The notes under the pieces: model-generated
Seen by the model: only the letters and a program-made list of their open reading frames with translations
The model's database searches: none
What the model was told of the DNA's origin: nothing
Assembly (NCBI RefSeq): GCF_019279795.1
Contig: NC_056731.1
Span: 864,068,571-864,132,570, forward strand
Reading direction: 5' to 3'
Length of the DNA: 64,000 nucleotides
Source: Protopterus annectens
Taxonomy: Eukaryota; Chordata; Ceratodontiformes; Protopteridae
Position numbers and translations under genes: made by a program
Shown here: positions 12,263 to 22,241 of the stretch, piece after piece
Position numbering within the stretch: position 1 is the first letter of the stretch
How the letters are laid out: each line of letters opens with the position of its first letter

Positions 12263-13048
12263 ATTTTTTTGTTTGTCAAAAAAAACAATTAACTTTATAT
12301 GCTACAGTCCCACATTAGTCAATCCATTACTGACCCATTAACCCTAGGCTGCTGTCTCGTTCCTAATCCCTGGGACTACATTATCTTGGATGACAACTTT
12401 TATTTCCTAAGCAAAAGACACAAATTGGAAGATGAGGCAAAAATCCAGACATTCTTTGAAAATCCATACAGTTGAGAGGTATGATTTCATATTCAATACA
12501 ACACTCTTCCTGTCAGAAAAGCTGCAATTTAATGAAAGTGTACTTTTAATGTAGGATGCATTTGTGAGCCAACTTGTTTGTACATTAGCCTCTTTGTGCA
12601 TGTGTCTCTCTCTGTCTCTCTGTCATGCACACATAAACACACACACACACACACTTCTACTTTCACGCACACAAACATTCTGCTTTCATGCATGCACTCA
12701 CTCACACCATACTTACCTATTAATACAGGTTAAGTGCTGTCTCTTTAAAAGGCAATGGCAGTAAATCCATAGACGAGTCCCTCTTCAGCAAGAACACACA
12801 CATTGATTCTTTGGCACAAAATAATGGCGCAAACACGCAGACCCTTCTTTGGTGCAAAAAATCCAAACTAGAAGGATGCTTTGGTGCATGCACACAGCGA
12901 TGTTAGAGTTACAGGTCACGGCTGCGAAAAACACAACAAAAGTGTTTTGGGGCATGCTTACATCGATGTTGGAGTTAGAGGTAGAGGGCCACATGGCAGA
13001 GCTCTGAGGGCCGCATGCGGCCTGCGGGCCGCAGGTTGGAGACATCTA

Positions 13049-13056
13049 ATTTAGAC
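13049..13056 (+). repeat. 8-bp target site duplication (ATTTAGAC), right
   Basis: Identical to 8939-8946; marks the right boundary of the hAT-type element. Confidence 0.85.
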
Positions 13057-13310
13057 CTTGTATCCTTGTAAGGTGTCTCTGTGGGTGTTCCAGTTCTTGC
13101 ATATGCCTGTACAGATATGTCCTAAAAGGTATATTATACTCAATGTTTGGCCTAATGAGGATTGAGTAAAGGGGGACGTTGACATCCCTTGATGTAGAAG
13201 CAATCCCATTGTTTATGAACTGCACACTATAGAAGGACTTCCTTATCATAGTGAACACATGCTGGACTGAAGTTAGGTCACCGTCTACATAACTTACCAA
13301 CTCCTGAACT
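13057..13310 (-). mobile_element. CR1/L2-like LINE fragment, proximal half of a split copy
   Basis: The minus-strand frame reads KSFYSVQFINNGIASTSRDV then LYSILIRPNIEYNIPF and RHLTRIQGLN. This matches the segment of the same family in the 6490-6700 region and runs in register into 8822-8938 across the hAT-type insertion. Sequence further upstream in the ORF (above 13310) is not recognisable. Confidence 0.8.
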
Positions 13311-13764
13311 ACTCAGCTCATAGGGGTGTGTTGCCAATGTTATGCTGTTTGAGTAATACACGATGATCAGAAAGCGTGAGGCAGTTCTTACATTGTCTCA
13401 AAATGCCCATCTCAAGCCGTCTGGCTACAGAAGTTGTGGGGAAGTGCTGATCCATGGCTTAGACAGGAATGTTTTAAAGGGCTTAGGAGACTTTAACTGC
13501 TTTCAGTCGATTTGAGGTTGAGATGCAGGTATTAGTTTAGTAAGATGTATTAATGAGCAGCAAGGCGGTCCCTAATTTATTAGGCTGTGATGTACATATA
13601 TCCCAGGCAGGCTTTACTGCAGCTTAGGATGTAATTTATTGGAAGGTTACTGAAGCCTCAAGTTTTGATCGCTATTGTTATAATTTGTTTATTTATTTTA
13701 TTTTCTTTATTTGAATTTGTTTACCGGAAAGTCTGTCTGGGTGAAATGTACCTGTTTTCAGTGG
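13311..13764. other. ERV left flank, no gene seen
   Basis: No coding region is recognised. The last 50 bases (GTCTGTCTGGGTGAAATG..TTTTCAGTGGAGGCC) together with the right flank after 23128 (CGAGGAGAAATGCTCC) read like continuous repeat-type sequence, so the ERV probably inserted into an older element. Confidence 0.4.
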
Positions 13765-13769
13765 AGGCC

Positions 13770-14646
13770 TGTTAGAAAAATATGTATTCACATATAAGCT
13801 GCTAGAAACATATGTATTTCACACATATAAGCTGTTAGGAAAATATGTATTTAAATATATCAACTGTTAGAGAAACATATATTCAGACATCTATAAGTTG
13901 TGTGGTCAGATATATATAAATGAACTCGAACATATATGAAGTGCAAAGATTGAAAAATAGAATAATATGTAATGCATTTAATTCTGTTTTACTAGAATGA
14001 TAGTAGAAATAAACTTGCATATTATTGCTTGAAGCATAGCTGCAGTGTGATCAGAAACTTGACCTGACAGTAGCCAGCTCGGCTGGCTCATGTCTGTCAG
14101 TAAGAGATTATTTTGCAAAGTTAGAAAATAATGAATCTGTGTGCATATGTATCTTTTCCTGCTTCCACCAGAAGAATGGCCTTGTGCGCACTATCAGAGA
14201 TAATGTCCATCTGGTGAACAAGAAAGAGACAAAGAGAAGTATTAAAGAAGACATGCATCCATTGTATTCGAACTAATCTAGGGCCTTGAATTGGCTACAT
14301 CTTCGGAACGACATTGTGCCTGACCAGGTGCTTGCAAGGCTGTAATATTCTCATGGGAAAAAGATTTTTGAAAACACTATCTCAGCACTTTTCATAAGTT
14401 ACTATGATGTAAAGACCCTGTCACTGACCACGTCAGTGAGGTGGGCAAAAGCTGATTGTAAATAGTATAAAATGACATGTGCTTCCTAAATAAAGCTAGA
14501 CAAAATTCTGTACAAGTTTGTGTATGGTTTTTTGCCTCCTAATGTACATTAGAGAATACGTATACAGTAGATACCTGAGAATCCTGCATTACTGTCTGTT
14601 ATTGTGAATGATTTTTTACAGTCTGATTTTAACAATTTATCTAACA
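13770..14646 (+). repeat. ERV 5' LTR
   Basis: The LTR runs from TGTTAG to CTAACA, so its ends are inverted repeats of at least 6 bp. It matches the 3' LTR at 22242-23123 almost base for base. A TATA box (TATAAAA, 14466-14472) and a polyadenylation signal (AATAAA, 14489-14494) lie only about 20 bases apart, which places the U3/R boundary shortly after the TATA box. A near-palindromic CCAGCTCGGCTGGC sits near 14075. The open frame seen within the LTR (about 14090-14276) has no known similarity and is probably chance. Confidence 0.95.
14466..14494 (+). promoter_or_regulatory. LTR TATA box and poly(A) signal
   Basis: TATAAAA at 14466-14472 is followed by AATAAA at 14489-14494. The same pair occurs in the 3' LTR at 22943-22949 and 22966-22971. 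The 3' pair would supply the polyadenylation signal for proviral transcripts. Confidence 0.75.
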
Positions 14647-14649
14647 TTT

Positions 14650-14667
14650 TGGTCCTTCGGACTGGAA
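14650..14667 (+). promoter_or_regulatory. Probable tRNA primer-binding site
   Basis: TGGTCCTTCGGACTGGAA starts three bases after the LTR end (CTAACA-TTT-TGG), the expected place and TGG start for a primer-binding site. I could not match it with confidence to a standard vertebrate tRNA 3' end, so the primer tRNA is left open. Confidence 0.6.
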
Positions 14668-14840
14668 TTCCCTTGGTAAGCTGCAGGTCAGAGTGTATAG
14701 GTGGCACTGAAAACTGCGCAGAAGAAGGAAAGACCTCCGACTGAATTGTCGTATGTAAAGAGGCTGTCCACTTGTCTGATCTGTGGCCGAAAAGCGGAAA
14801 ACTGGATCCTAAAAAGAAGCATAACAGTAAGCGGGAGGCT

Positions 14841-14849
14841 CAGGTAAGC
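14841..14849 (+). promoter_or_regulatory. Candidate major splice donor in ERV leader
   Basis: CAGGTAAGC fits the splice donor consensus (CAG|GTAAG) and lies in the untranslated leader between the primer-binding site and gag, the normal location for the donor of a spliced env mRNA. A plausible acceptor is CTCTTTTTCAG ending at 20419. Confidence 0.55.
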
Positions 14850-15088
14850 AGAATTCCCCTCTTTGTCTTTGTTTTAGATCGGGGACCAGGTTACACTGTG
14901 CTATTGCTTAGGTTTGTGATAGCAGGGAGAGAGATAGTCGAAGTATTGTATCTTGAGTCATAGATCAGGGAATAAACAAAGCAAAGTAAAACAGTCATTC
15001 TAGACACTACTGTGGATACGGGGAATAAGATACCACGTGGTACAAGAGAAAGGGTTACGTAACAGTCCTTTTTTTTTTTTTAAGAGAC

Positions 15089-16504
15089 ATGGGAAATGAG
15101 TGCACTAAAGGGTCACGTGACCCGCCCCTAACAGAAGATGCAAAGTATATGCAATTGCAAAGAGCAGATAATGTGAGACATTTTTCAAAATGGGTCAATA
15201 AGTATGAATTTGATGGTAAATTAAATAAAATATCACTAGTAAAACTTTTGAAACAGTTAAAATCTGACGCAGAAGGTCAGGCAAAAAAACAACGACAGTT
15301 GGGTGTTCCTCAAGCACATAGGTGGATTGAGGAAGTGAACCGGAGGGAACAAAAAAATAAGAATGCAAAAGCATTGTTTTTAGACAAAGAGGATAATAAT
15401 ACGGTAATAGCATCGGCCCCTCCCCCACCACCTCCTCCGATGCCTTACTTAGAATATGAAGCGGGAGGGCGGGTTGGACCCCCTCCACGTTATCCGGAGA
15501 CAACAGGGGTATTAAGACAACCATTTGTAAGAGAACCTATCGGAACTAGATTCCGAACACGTCAAACACTTATAAATGTTCAACCAAGCGGAAACTCATT
15601 AGATGAGAGTGAGGAAATCTGTCCATTAATCGAAGTACCAAACCCACAGGCAGGACAGGAGGGCCAGGCCTCAACTCTCTTAGTGTATAGACCATGGACA
15701 CGGGAAGACATCCGGAAAGCTACAGAGGGAATTCCCCATCCAAAAATTAACTTTGAAAAATTTGTACAAGATTTACAGGGTATGAGATTGAGTTACCACC
15801 TAAATGGGAAAGAGGTAGAAAAAGTAGTTAGACAAATTTTAGGTCCGGACTGGCACATGATTTGTGGCACCTGGCATGCCCGTGACGCGCAACTCAGGCC
15901 ACTCCTACATAGTGACGCAGAACTAGATACTAGATTAAAGGGTCTTACAGACCGCATTACTGAAAAATGGAAACCTAGGGCAGATTGGACTTGCATTAAC
16001 CAATGCGTGCAACAAGATAATGAAACAGTAGACGCATACTATGGTAGATTATTAAAATGTTTCAATAACCATAGTGGTATGACTATTCCTGAAAATCAAA
16101 AAAATGATAGCTCATATGAACAACAGTTGAAGAATGCATTTTTAAAAGGTTGCATTGCCCCTATCAATAGCTTCGTCACGAAGCATATGATAGATCACCG
16201 AACGAGTAGGCTTCAAGCCTTATTAGAGTATGCTAGGCATGCCGAAAAACATTTTAACAGTAAAAAGAAAAAGAAAACACAGGTCTTCACAGCTGAAGAC
16301 GGTGCGGAAGTTTTTGTAGTACAAACAGCCAAAAAGGGTAAGCGAAATACTCAGGGTAACAAACGTTCTGACAGAAACTCAGAGTCCTATGAGGACAGGA
16401 AAAAAAGAGGTGAATGCTTCAATTGCGGTAAGAAGGGACATTTGGCAAGGGATTGCAGGAGTAAGGCACCCGTGGAAAAAAAGGATAAGGATGATGAGGA
16501 TTGA
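15089..16504 (+). CDS. gag: ERV Gag polyprotein, intact
   Basis: The frame of 471 codons is uninterrupted. The ATG gives an N-terminal Met-Gly, suited to myristoylation and membrane targeting of the matrix domain. Residues about 30-65 are basic. A run of seven prolines starts near residue 110, and a PPRY motif at residues 132-135 is a PPxY late domain, known in other retroviruses to recruit NEDD4-type ligases for budding. Residues about 200-390 resemble the p30-type capsid of gammaretroviruses (YRPWTREDIRKA block). Residues 443-456 form one CCHC zinc knuckle (CX2CX4HX4C) in a Lys/Arg-rich nucleocapsid. It ends in TGA followed by CTAG, in frame with pro-pol. An 11-T tract precedes the start. 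Confidence 0.93.
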   Translation: MGNECTKGSRDPPLTEDAKYMQLQRADNVRHFSKWVNKYEFDGKLNKISLVKLLKQLKSDAEGQAKKQRQLGVPQAHRWIEEVNRREQKNKNAKALFLDKEDNNTVIASAPPPPPPPMPYLEYEAGGRVGPPPRYPETTGVLRQPFVREPIGTRFRTRQTLINVQPSGNSLDESEEICPLIEVPNPQAGQEGQASTLLVYRPWTREDIRKATEGIPHPKINFEKFVQDLQGMRLSYHLNGKEVEKVVRQILGPDWHMICGTWHARDAQLRPLLHSDAELDTRLKGLTDRITEKWKPRADWTCINQCVQQDNETVDAYYGRLLKCFNNHSGMTIPENQKNDSSYEQQLKNAFLKGCIAPINSFVTKHMIDHRTSRLQALLEYARHAEKHFNSKKKKKTQVFTAEDGAEVFVVQTAKKGKRNTQGNKRSDRNSESYEDRKKRGECFNCGKKGHLARDCRSKAPVEKKDKDDED

Positions 16505-16508
16505 CTAG
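16502..16508 (+). promoter_or_regulatory. Gag stop in readthrough context (UGA CUAG)
   Basis: The gag stop is TGA followed by CTAG, and the next open segment (protease) continues in the same frame. UGA followed by CUA or CUAG is an established leaky-stop context in animal mRNAs and alphaviruses. Gammaretroviruses make Gag-Pol by readthrough of a UAG stop with a downstream pseudoknot. Here the frame relationship is the same but the stop context differs. I did not identify a pseudoknot. Confidence 0.65.
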
Positions 16509-17512
16509 ATGGCAGTTATACTGCTCGACAGTCTTTAGGAGAGACTAATGAGCAGGGGAATAATGTAAATATCATAGAAGAAACAAATGACATGCAACCG
16601 GATGTAAAAGTTGGGAAAAGTGAAGTTTTGGACTTGGCACTACTGAGCTTGGAGCTCTATTTAGCAGACACTAAACCGGAAGTTACACTTCTGGTGGAAG
16701 GGAGAAAAATCAAATTTTTGTGTGATTCAGAAGCATCACGAACTTTGATACACCCTTCAAAGTTACCGGAACATTCTGAGTCATCCGATTATATATTAGT
16801 GAAAGCAGCAAATGGACAACTGTACAGGGAACCACTTTCCCATGATATAGCAATAACTGACCCTGTCTCGGGTATAACCCAGAGAAGTAAAATAGTACTT
16901 TCTGCTAAATGCCCCATGAACCTATTAGGAAGAGATCTCATGCAACTTTTTGGCATAGCAGTAGTCCCTACCATGGAAGGTATGGAGGCACAGAGACGAA
17001 CTGATGCTTTTGTGGTACGATCGGAGGGTGAGGCCTACTATTGGTACAGCCAGGACCTGGTTACAACCGGTCCAGGGGCAGGGACCAAGGAACTGATGAG
17101 TGTAGCCACCAGCAAGGTGCTTCCCCTCGATGTTGATCAACAACATTTGTTACATTGTACCCTATACTATTGCAGCACATCAGGGCCTGATAAAGAGTAT
17201 GAACAAAAATTGTTCAGGAATCCCGCAAATAGATTAATACTACGGACTTTATACTGGGACACTGAGGGCAATAGTGTGGTGAGTTGTTCATTACCTCAGG
17301 AGTTCTTGGAATTGTACAAATCCAATAAACTACCGCATGTTAGCCTAACCAAAAACAGGAATGTTAGGTGGGTAAATTTGGGTGACAAAGTGACAAGATG
17401 GGAAAAACTAACTGACTTAGAGTTATCAGACCTAGGAGTACAGAAACAGAAACTAAATTGGTTAACGCAAGCACGCCCAGCTGTACACTTACAACAGAGT
17501 AAAGACAGCTGA
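16505..17512 (+). pseudogene. pro: ERV protease region and start of pol
   Basis: This in-frame continuation of gag encodes a retropepsin-like domain. The catalytic box at 16724-16735 reads Asp-Ser-Glu-Ala where retroviral proteases have Asp-Ser/Thr-Gly, so a key glycine is missing and activity is doubtful. A later LLGRDLM block (about 16922-16942) matches the conserved C-terminal motif of the fold (GRD/N). The rest, up to the TGA stop at 17510-17512, is the linker before the reverse transcriptase. The stop lies 9 bases before an A-rich KKKEK-coding run. The frame then stays open, so only this stop separates it from the RT segment. Confidence 0.85.
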
Positions 17513-18475
17513 TTGGCGTTCTTGATAAAAAAAAAAGAAAAAGCTTTGAGTGAGATACCAAATGTTCTTTGGTCAACAGGAAAATCGGATGTAGGGCTTA
17601 TTCGAACAGCAGGTCCAGTAATTATTACACCAAAATCGGCCTTTAGACCAAGGAAAAGACAATATCCTTTGAGCAAGGATGCGGAACAGGGAATCAAACC
17701 TATCATAATGGCATTGCTTAAAAAAGGGATACTGGTAGAATCCTTGGATTCACCATGTAATACTCCTCTGTTTCCTGTTAAAAAAGCAAACGGGGAATGG
17801 CGGATGGTACAAGATTTACAGGCTGTAAATGATGCGGTAATACCAAGGGCACCTACGGTGCCAGACCCACATACCTTGTTAAATTATTTGAAGCCGCAAC
17901 AAAAGTATTTCACCGTGGTAGATATTAGCAATGCGTTTTTCTCAATACCTATACACCCTGACAGCCAGCATTGGTTTGCATTTACATTTCAGGGCAAAAG
18001 GTATACGTACACCCGACTACCACAGGGATATAGTGAAAGTCCAACAATATTTGCACAAGAGATGGCTAGCAACCTGGCGGGATTTTCTCCACCAGGGGGC
18101 AGTCAAGTATTACTTTATGTAGATGACATCTTGCTTGCAGCCCCCACCCAGCAGCAATGCAGGGAAGACACAATAGCATTGTTGAAATTTTTGGCAGAGC
18201 AAGGACATAAAGTGAATAAACATAAATTGCAACTTTGGAAAGAGCAGGTTAGATACCTGGGATATGTGATATCCAAAGAAGGTAGAACATTAGATGAAGA
18301 TAGGAAAACAGCAATTTTACAAGCACCTAAACCAACTACCAAAAAGGAAATGATGTCCTTCTTGGGAACGACTAATTTTTGTCGAAGTTGGATACCGAAG
18401 TATGCTTTGGAAACAGCTCCATTGGCTGATTTAATATTTAAATCACCAATGGCAGCACAAGAAATACTACATTGA
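17513..18475 (+). pseudogene. pol: ERV reverse transcriptase domain
   Basis: This segment follows in the same frame and encodes the fingers, palm and thumb of a gamma-like RT. Visible motifs are QYPLSKDAEQG, LVESLDSPCNTPLFPV, WRMVQDLQAVND, TVVDISNAFFSIPI, LPQGYSESPTIFAQ and YVDDILLA, with the YVDD catalytic box at 18116-18127. The thumb reads VRYLGYVIS, then FLGTTNFCRSWIPKYA. A TGA stop at 18473-18475 ends it at the position where the RT connection domain begins; the frame stays open beyond. Length and motif spacing are those expected for the family. Confidence 0.92.
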
Positions 18476-19660
18476 ACATCGGAAGCAAAAACAGCTTTTT
18501 GCAGACTAAAACAACTAATAGTTTCATCGTTAGTTTTAGGGCTTCCGAATTACCATAAGAGATTTTTTCAGACTGTAGATTGTAGGCGGGAATATATGAC
18601 GTCAGTACTGACGCAACAACATGGCAACAAGCAACGCCCCATAGCTTACTATTCATCACAATTAGATCCGGTGGCACGATCATTGCCACCCTGTGTACAA
18701 GCAGTTGTTGCAGCAGCTATGGCAGTGCAAGCTTCGGCCTCAGTGGTATTGTTTCATCCTCTCACGTTGAGAGTACCTCATGCAGTTGCAATAATTTTAC
18801 TGCAAGAGAAAATAGCATTTTTGTCCCCTGCCAGACATCTTTCTTATATGACCATACTATTGAGTCAACCTCACATGACAATTGAACGATGCACAACATT
18901 AAATCCATCGACATTACTTCCGATTCCTGTAGATGGCACACCACACAGTTGCCTACAAGAAATGAAACAAATAACCACACCTAGACAAGATCTCACTAAT
19001 GTGCCTTTAGCTGATGCAGAGGTGACATTTTATGTGGACGGATCCTGCAGACGAGGACCTACAGAAAAAAACCTAGTGGGTTATGCAGTAGTAACAGATA
19101 ATAAAATCATAAAAGCACAACCCCTGCAACATAACCTGTCTGCTCAAGCAGCAGAATTGATAGCTTTGACACGTGCCTGCACTCTAGCGAAAGACAAATG
19201 TGTTAACATATATACTGACAGTCAGTATGCTTTCTCTACAGTGCATGTTTTTGCGCAACAGTGGAAGAACAGAGGAATGATAACATCCACTGGCAAACCG
19301 ATTAATCATGCACAATTGATTTTAAACCTGTTAGATTCCATTCAGTTACCCACTAGAGTAGCTATTTGTAAATGTGCAGCCCATACCAAACAACAGGATA
19401 AAATTTCAAAAGGAAATGCTCGGGCTGATGCAGCTGCAAAGCAAGCTGCCTCAGACTCAGAAACTGTGTTTTCAAATGAAAAACTACAACCTTCTGAGAC
19501 TCTAAATCTAGAAATGTTAAAAACAATGCAGACATTAGCTACAAAAGCAGAAAAGCAAAAGTGGATAAAACGAGGAGCAATCCTTGAAGAGGGACTGTAC
19601 ATCTCCAAAAAAAAAAGCCAATATTGCCATCTAATTTATTTAGATATGCAGCTTTGTTGA
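18476..19660 (+). pseudogene. pol: ERV RT connection and RNase H domains
   Basis: The same frame continues after the stop. The connection domain spans about 18476-19010 (QQHGNKQRPIAYYSSQLDPV block). The RNase H domain begins near 19020 with YVDGSC, then AAELIALTRA, IYTDSQYAF and GNARADAAAK, giving the four acidic catalytic residues (D, E, D, D) in order. The frame is lost at an A-rich run around 19607-19618; downstream the integrase continues in another frame. The homopolymer is a classic place for real slippage indels and also for sequencing error. Confidence 0.9.
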
Positions 19661-20682
19661 GTCATGGGCAGAGCCATGTCTCAACAGGGGGGATGGTACA
19701 GTTAGTTAACAAAACATTCCAAACATACGGATTTACGAATTATACACAAAAATTTTGCGCAACATGTCATATTTGTAGCAAACACCATGCACAGGGAGCA
19801 TTTAAACCAAAGCGAGGGAGCTTTCCGACACCACCCTATCCGTTCCATACTATTTGTATGGATTTTATAGAACTGAATAAATGTGAAGGGAAAAAATACT
19901 GTTTAGTGATCATAGATATGTTTTCAAAATGGGTAGAAGCTTTTCCGACCAGGAATCCGGATGCAGCAACAGTGGCAAAAGCCTTAGTGAAAAAAATCAT
20001 TCCTAGATTTGGCATACCGGAAAGAATTTATAGTGACAATGGAACACATTTTGTTAATCAGACAATACACCAGCTTGGGAGATTCTTTGGAATCTCTTTG
20101 AAAAACCATTGTGCTTATCACCCCCAGTCAGCAGGACTGGTGGAGAGGTACAATGGAACTTTGAAAAACAAGTTGAGAAAATTGATGAGTGAGACTCAAA
20201 AGACTTGGATTTGCTGTCTGCCTTTAGCACTGCTGAGCATGAAAACTGTTCCAAATGTAAGGGGCTTAACCCCTTTTGAGGTAGTATTTGGAAGAGCATA
20301 TTGTGTGCCACAATAGAAGGCCCTCATGCCTGCAGAGCTGGAGGCCGATAGCTCATTAGCTAGTTATATGAAGAAATTGTTAACAAATAAGACTGTTTTG
20401 CAGTTGAACTCTTTTTCAGACAAAAAAAAAACAAAACCGGAGGCTGTGCTGACCCCGGGGTCCTGGATCTGGCTGAAAGTCGTCAAAAGAAAGAACTGGG
20501 CGAGTCCAAAGTGGGAAGGTCCGTACCAGGTACTATTGGCAACGCCTACTGCAGTAAAAATTGCTGAAAGATCATCTTGGGTTCATTTGACGCACTGTAA
20601 ACCACTCAAAGAGTTTAAGTTGGATAAACATTTTTTAACTGATATACCACAGAAACAGGATGGCCAGAGGCAGAGTGTATAA
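19621..20682 (+). pseudogene. pol: ERV integrase
   Basis: The frame encodes an integrase with an HHCC zinc-binding domain (SHGQSH near 19661, CATC near 19758). The catalytic core has Asp at 19861-19863, Asp at 20035-20037 and Glu at 20143-20145, the DD35E spacing. A TAG stop at 20314-20316 separates the C-terminal domain, which continues in the same frame to 20682 and contains GSWIWLKVV and KWEGPYQVLLATPTAVKI, the SH3-like DNA-binding fold of gamma-like integrases. The C-terminal end overlaps the region where the env leader would start (ATG at 20660). A likely env splice acceptor lies at 20419. Confidence 0.92.
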
Positions 20683-21263
20683 AAATGCAAAACAACCCCA
20701 AAGACATTGGTTCACTGGCCTACTGATCATACATTTATTAACCATGTTAAGTAGTGACCTGTTTGTTGTTATGGTTTTTCTTGCATATAACTACAGAAGT
20801 GAAATTGATAAAACGTGATGAACTGGCTATAGACTGGCACCCAAACTTCAACACATACCTGGCTATGAAACGAGTCTATGTAGAGACTATGAACGTTTCG
20901 AATTGCTGGGTTTGTACTGCAATACCTACAGCATATGGAGGACTTTTAATGTCTGCTGTCCCCCTGGGGATAAATGAAACTTGGGAAAATCTATTATTTG
21001 ACACGGGTACTGTGAGATCACAAGACAAAGTGGCATTATATTTACCCGTTACTCAGAGAGGAATTGTTTGCTTTGTTAAAAATGATACACTCCAGGTTGG
21101 TTGGAGTAATTGTAACATAACTGTGTCTTACAAATGTTATATAAAACCTGTAGACCAAGGTACTAGTTGTAGCACGAACTATGGTTCAGATTTAAGCCTG
21201 ATGAAAACAACATTGAGAGATGTGCAAAAACTCCTGAAATATATAGACAATTATCTGTTATAG
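20660..21263 (+). pseudogene. env: ERV envelope surface subunit (SU), short and frameshifted
   Basis: An ATG at 20660 opens a leader with a hydrophobic stretch (LLIIHLLTML) that overlaps the pol end, but that frame stops near 20815. The recognisable SU continues in another frame from about 20754 to a TAG at 21261-21263. It contains a CWVC motif at 20904-20915, the CXXC box that in gamma-type envelopes lies in the second half of SU and pairs with the TM CX6CC. Only about 50 codons precede it, so the usual N-terminal receptor-binding domain appears to be absent or very short. Several Asn-X-Ser/Thr sites are present. The frame changes after 21263, near an A7 run. Confidence 0.8.
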
Positions 21264-21271
21264 ATAAAAAA

Positions 21272-22135
21272 ATGTTTCATTCAGGGTTAACCCGCATCAG
21301 TACTAAAGTAGAAAACTGTTATTTTGTTTGTGGGAAAAAGGCCTATAAATGGTTACCTGAGAATTGGTCCGGCAGTTGTTTTTTGGGTTATCTGGTTCCA
21401 GCCATAAGACATACTGCAGAATTGCCCCTGGGTAAAATACGCAATGTGAGAAATGCAGCTCAGCAAGCTGAGAATACAGTCAAAAAACCTGCTAATCCGG
21501 TGGGTAAGATTGAAGCAAGCTGGAAGAATCATTCGGCTGTGAAGGACAAAGAAAAATTAACTCATATGGACTTGAGTGACAGTGTCATATCCTGGGCTGG
21601 AATATTCCCAGCCTACGGAGCAGTCAAATCGATTTGGGAACTGAGGAAATTGTCAAAACTCCTTGAAGTAATGAGCAATGCGACTTTTTCCGCTCTTGAA
21701 CTTGTGACTGATGAAATGAATGCAATGAGAACAGTCGTACTACAGAACCAAATGGCTCTTGACTTCACCCTAGCGGCGAGAGGTGGTACGTGCGCGCTTA
21801 TCAAAGAAGAATGCTGTGCGTACATTCCAGACAACCAACATAAAATCAATGATCACCTGGAGGTAATACAGCAGGTGTCAGCAATGGCAGAACCAGGCCC
21901 AAACCCACTGACGAACTTTTTCCAGAATCTATTTGGGGGGTGGGGGTCGGTCCTTATAAATATTCTGATTGCTATTTGTGTAGTACTGCTCATAATTGGA
22001 GCATGTGTCTGCTGCGGAATACCCTGTGTGAAAAAATTAGTTAGAGACCTAGTTGACATATCAGTAACTAAAACTATGTACCAAGACATGGAATTGAATT
22101 TGTTGATACCAAGCGAAAGCCTATCTAAAATATAA
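21272..22135 (+). pseudogene. env: ERV envelope: SU C-terminus and transmembrane subunit (TM)
   Basis: This open frame of 287 codons begins in the SU C-terminal segment (CYFVCG, KWLPENWSGSCFLGYLVP) and runs through TM. A heptad-like helical region (about 21640-21760) leads into the conserved TM loop with CX6CC (Cys codons 21791, 21812 and 21815) and the preceding immunosuppressive-domain-like block. A membrane anchor follows at about 21950-22030, rich in Ile, Val, Leu and Cys, and then a cytoplasmic tail of about 35 residues. I see no R-X-K/R-R furin site between SU and TM, so cleavage is uncertain. It is separated from upstream SU by a stop and a frame change, so no complete envelope can be made from this locus as read. 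Confidence 0.88.
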
Positions 22136-22230
22136 AACAAATGACTTACTTAGCTAAAAGTCCTTGAAGGGAAAAGGCTAAGAAATGAAATGATATTGTT
22201 TATGTTTCAAATAGAATAAAATGCATTAAC

Positions 22231-22241
22231 AGGAGGGAGAA
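22231..22241 (+). promoter_or_regulatory. ERV polypurine tract
   Basis: AGGAGGGAGAA directly abuts the first base of the 3' LTR, the position of the plus-strand primer in retroviruses. Confidence 0.85.

Larger units (their letters stand above)
8947..13048. mobile_element. 4.1-kb non-autonomous hAT-type DNA element
   Basis: The element begins CAGGGGTGTCCAACC and ends GGTTGGAGACATCTA, imperfect terminal inverted repeats (11 of 15 match, perfect for the inner CCAACC). It is bracketed by identical 8-bp duplications and interrupts a LINE whose halves join in register, so both termini are well supported. GC-rich subterminal text (GGGGCCGCA on the left, GGCCTGCGGGCCGC on the right) is typical of a widespread vertebrate hAT family. 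No transposase frame is seen inside. The interior instead holds a LINE fragment (9400-10150), CA microsatellites, a MITE piece near 11092 and a SINE at 12037-12262. It could be a deletion derivative enlarged by later insertions, or two ends that co-mobilised unrelated DNA. Confidence 0.8.

Noticed and set aside
14090..14276. Open frame inside both ERV LTRs (about 60-80 codons)
   Set aside because: No similarity to known LTR-encoded proteins. It is conserved only because the LTRs are nearly identical, so chance is the simplest explanation.
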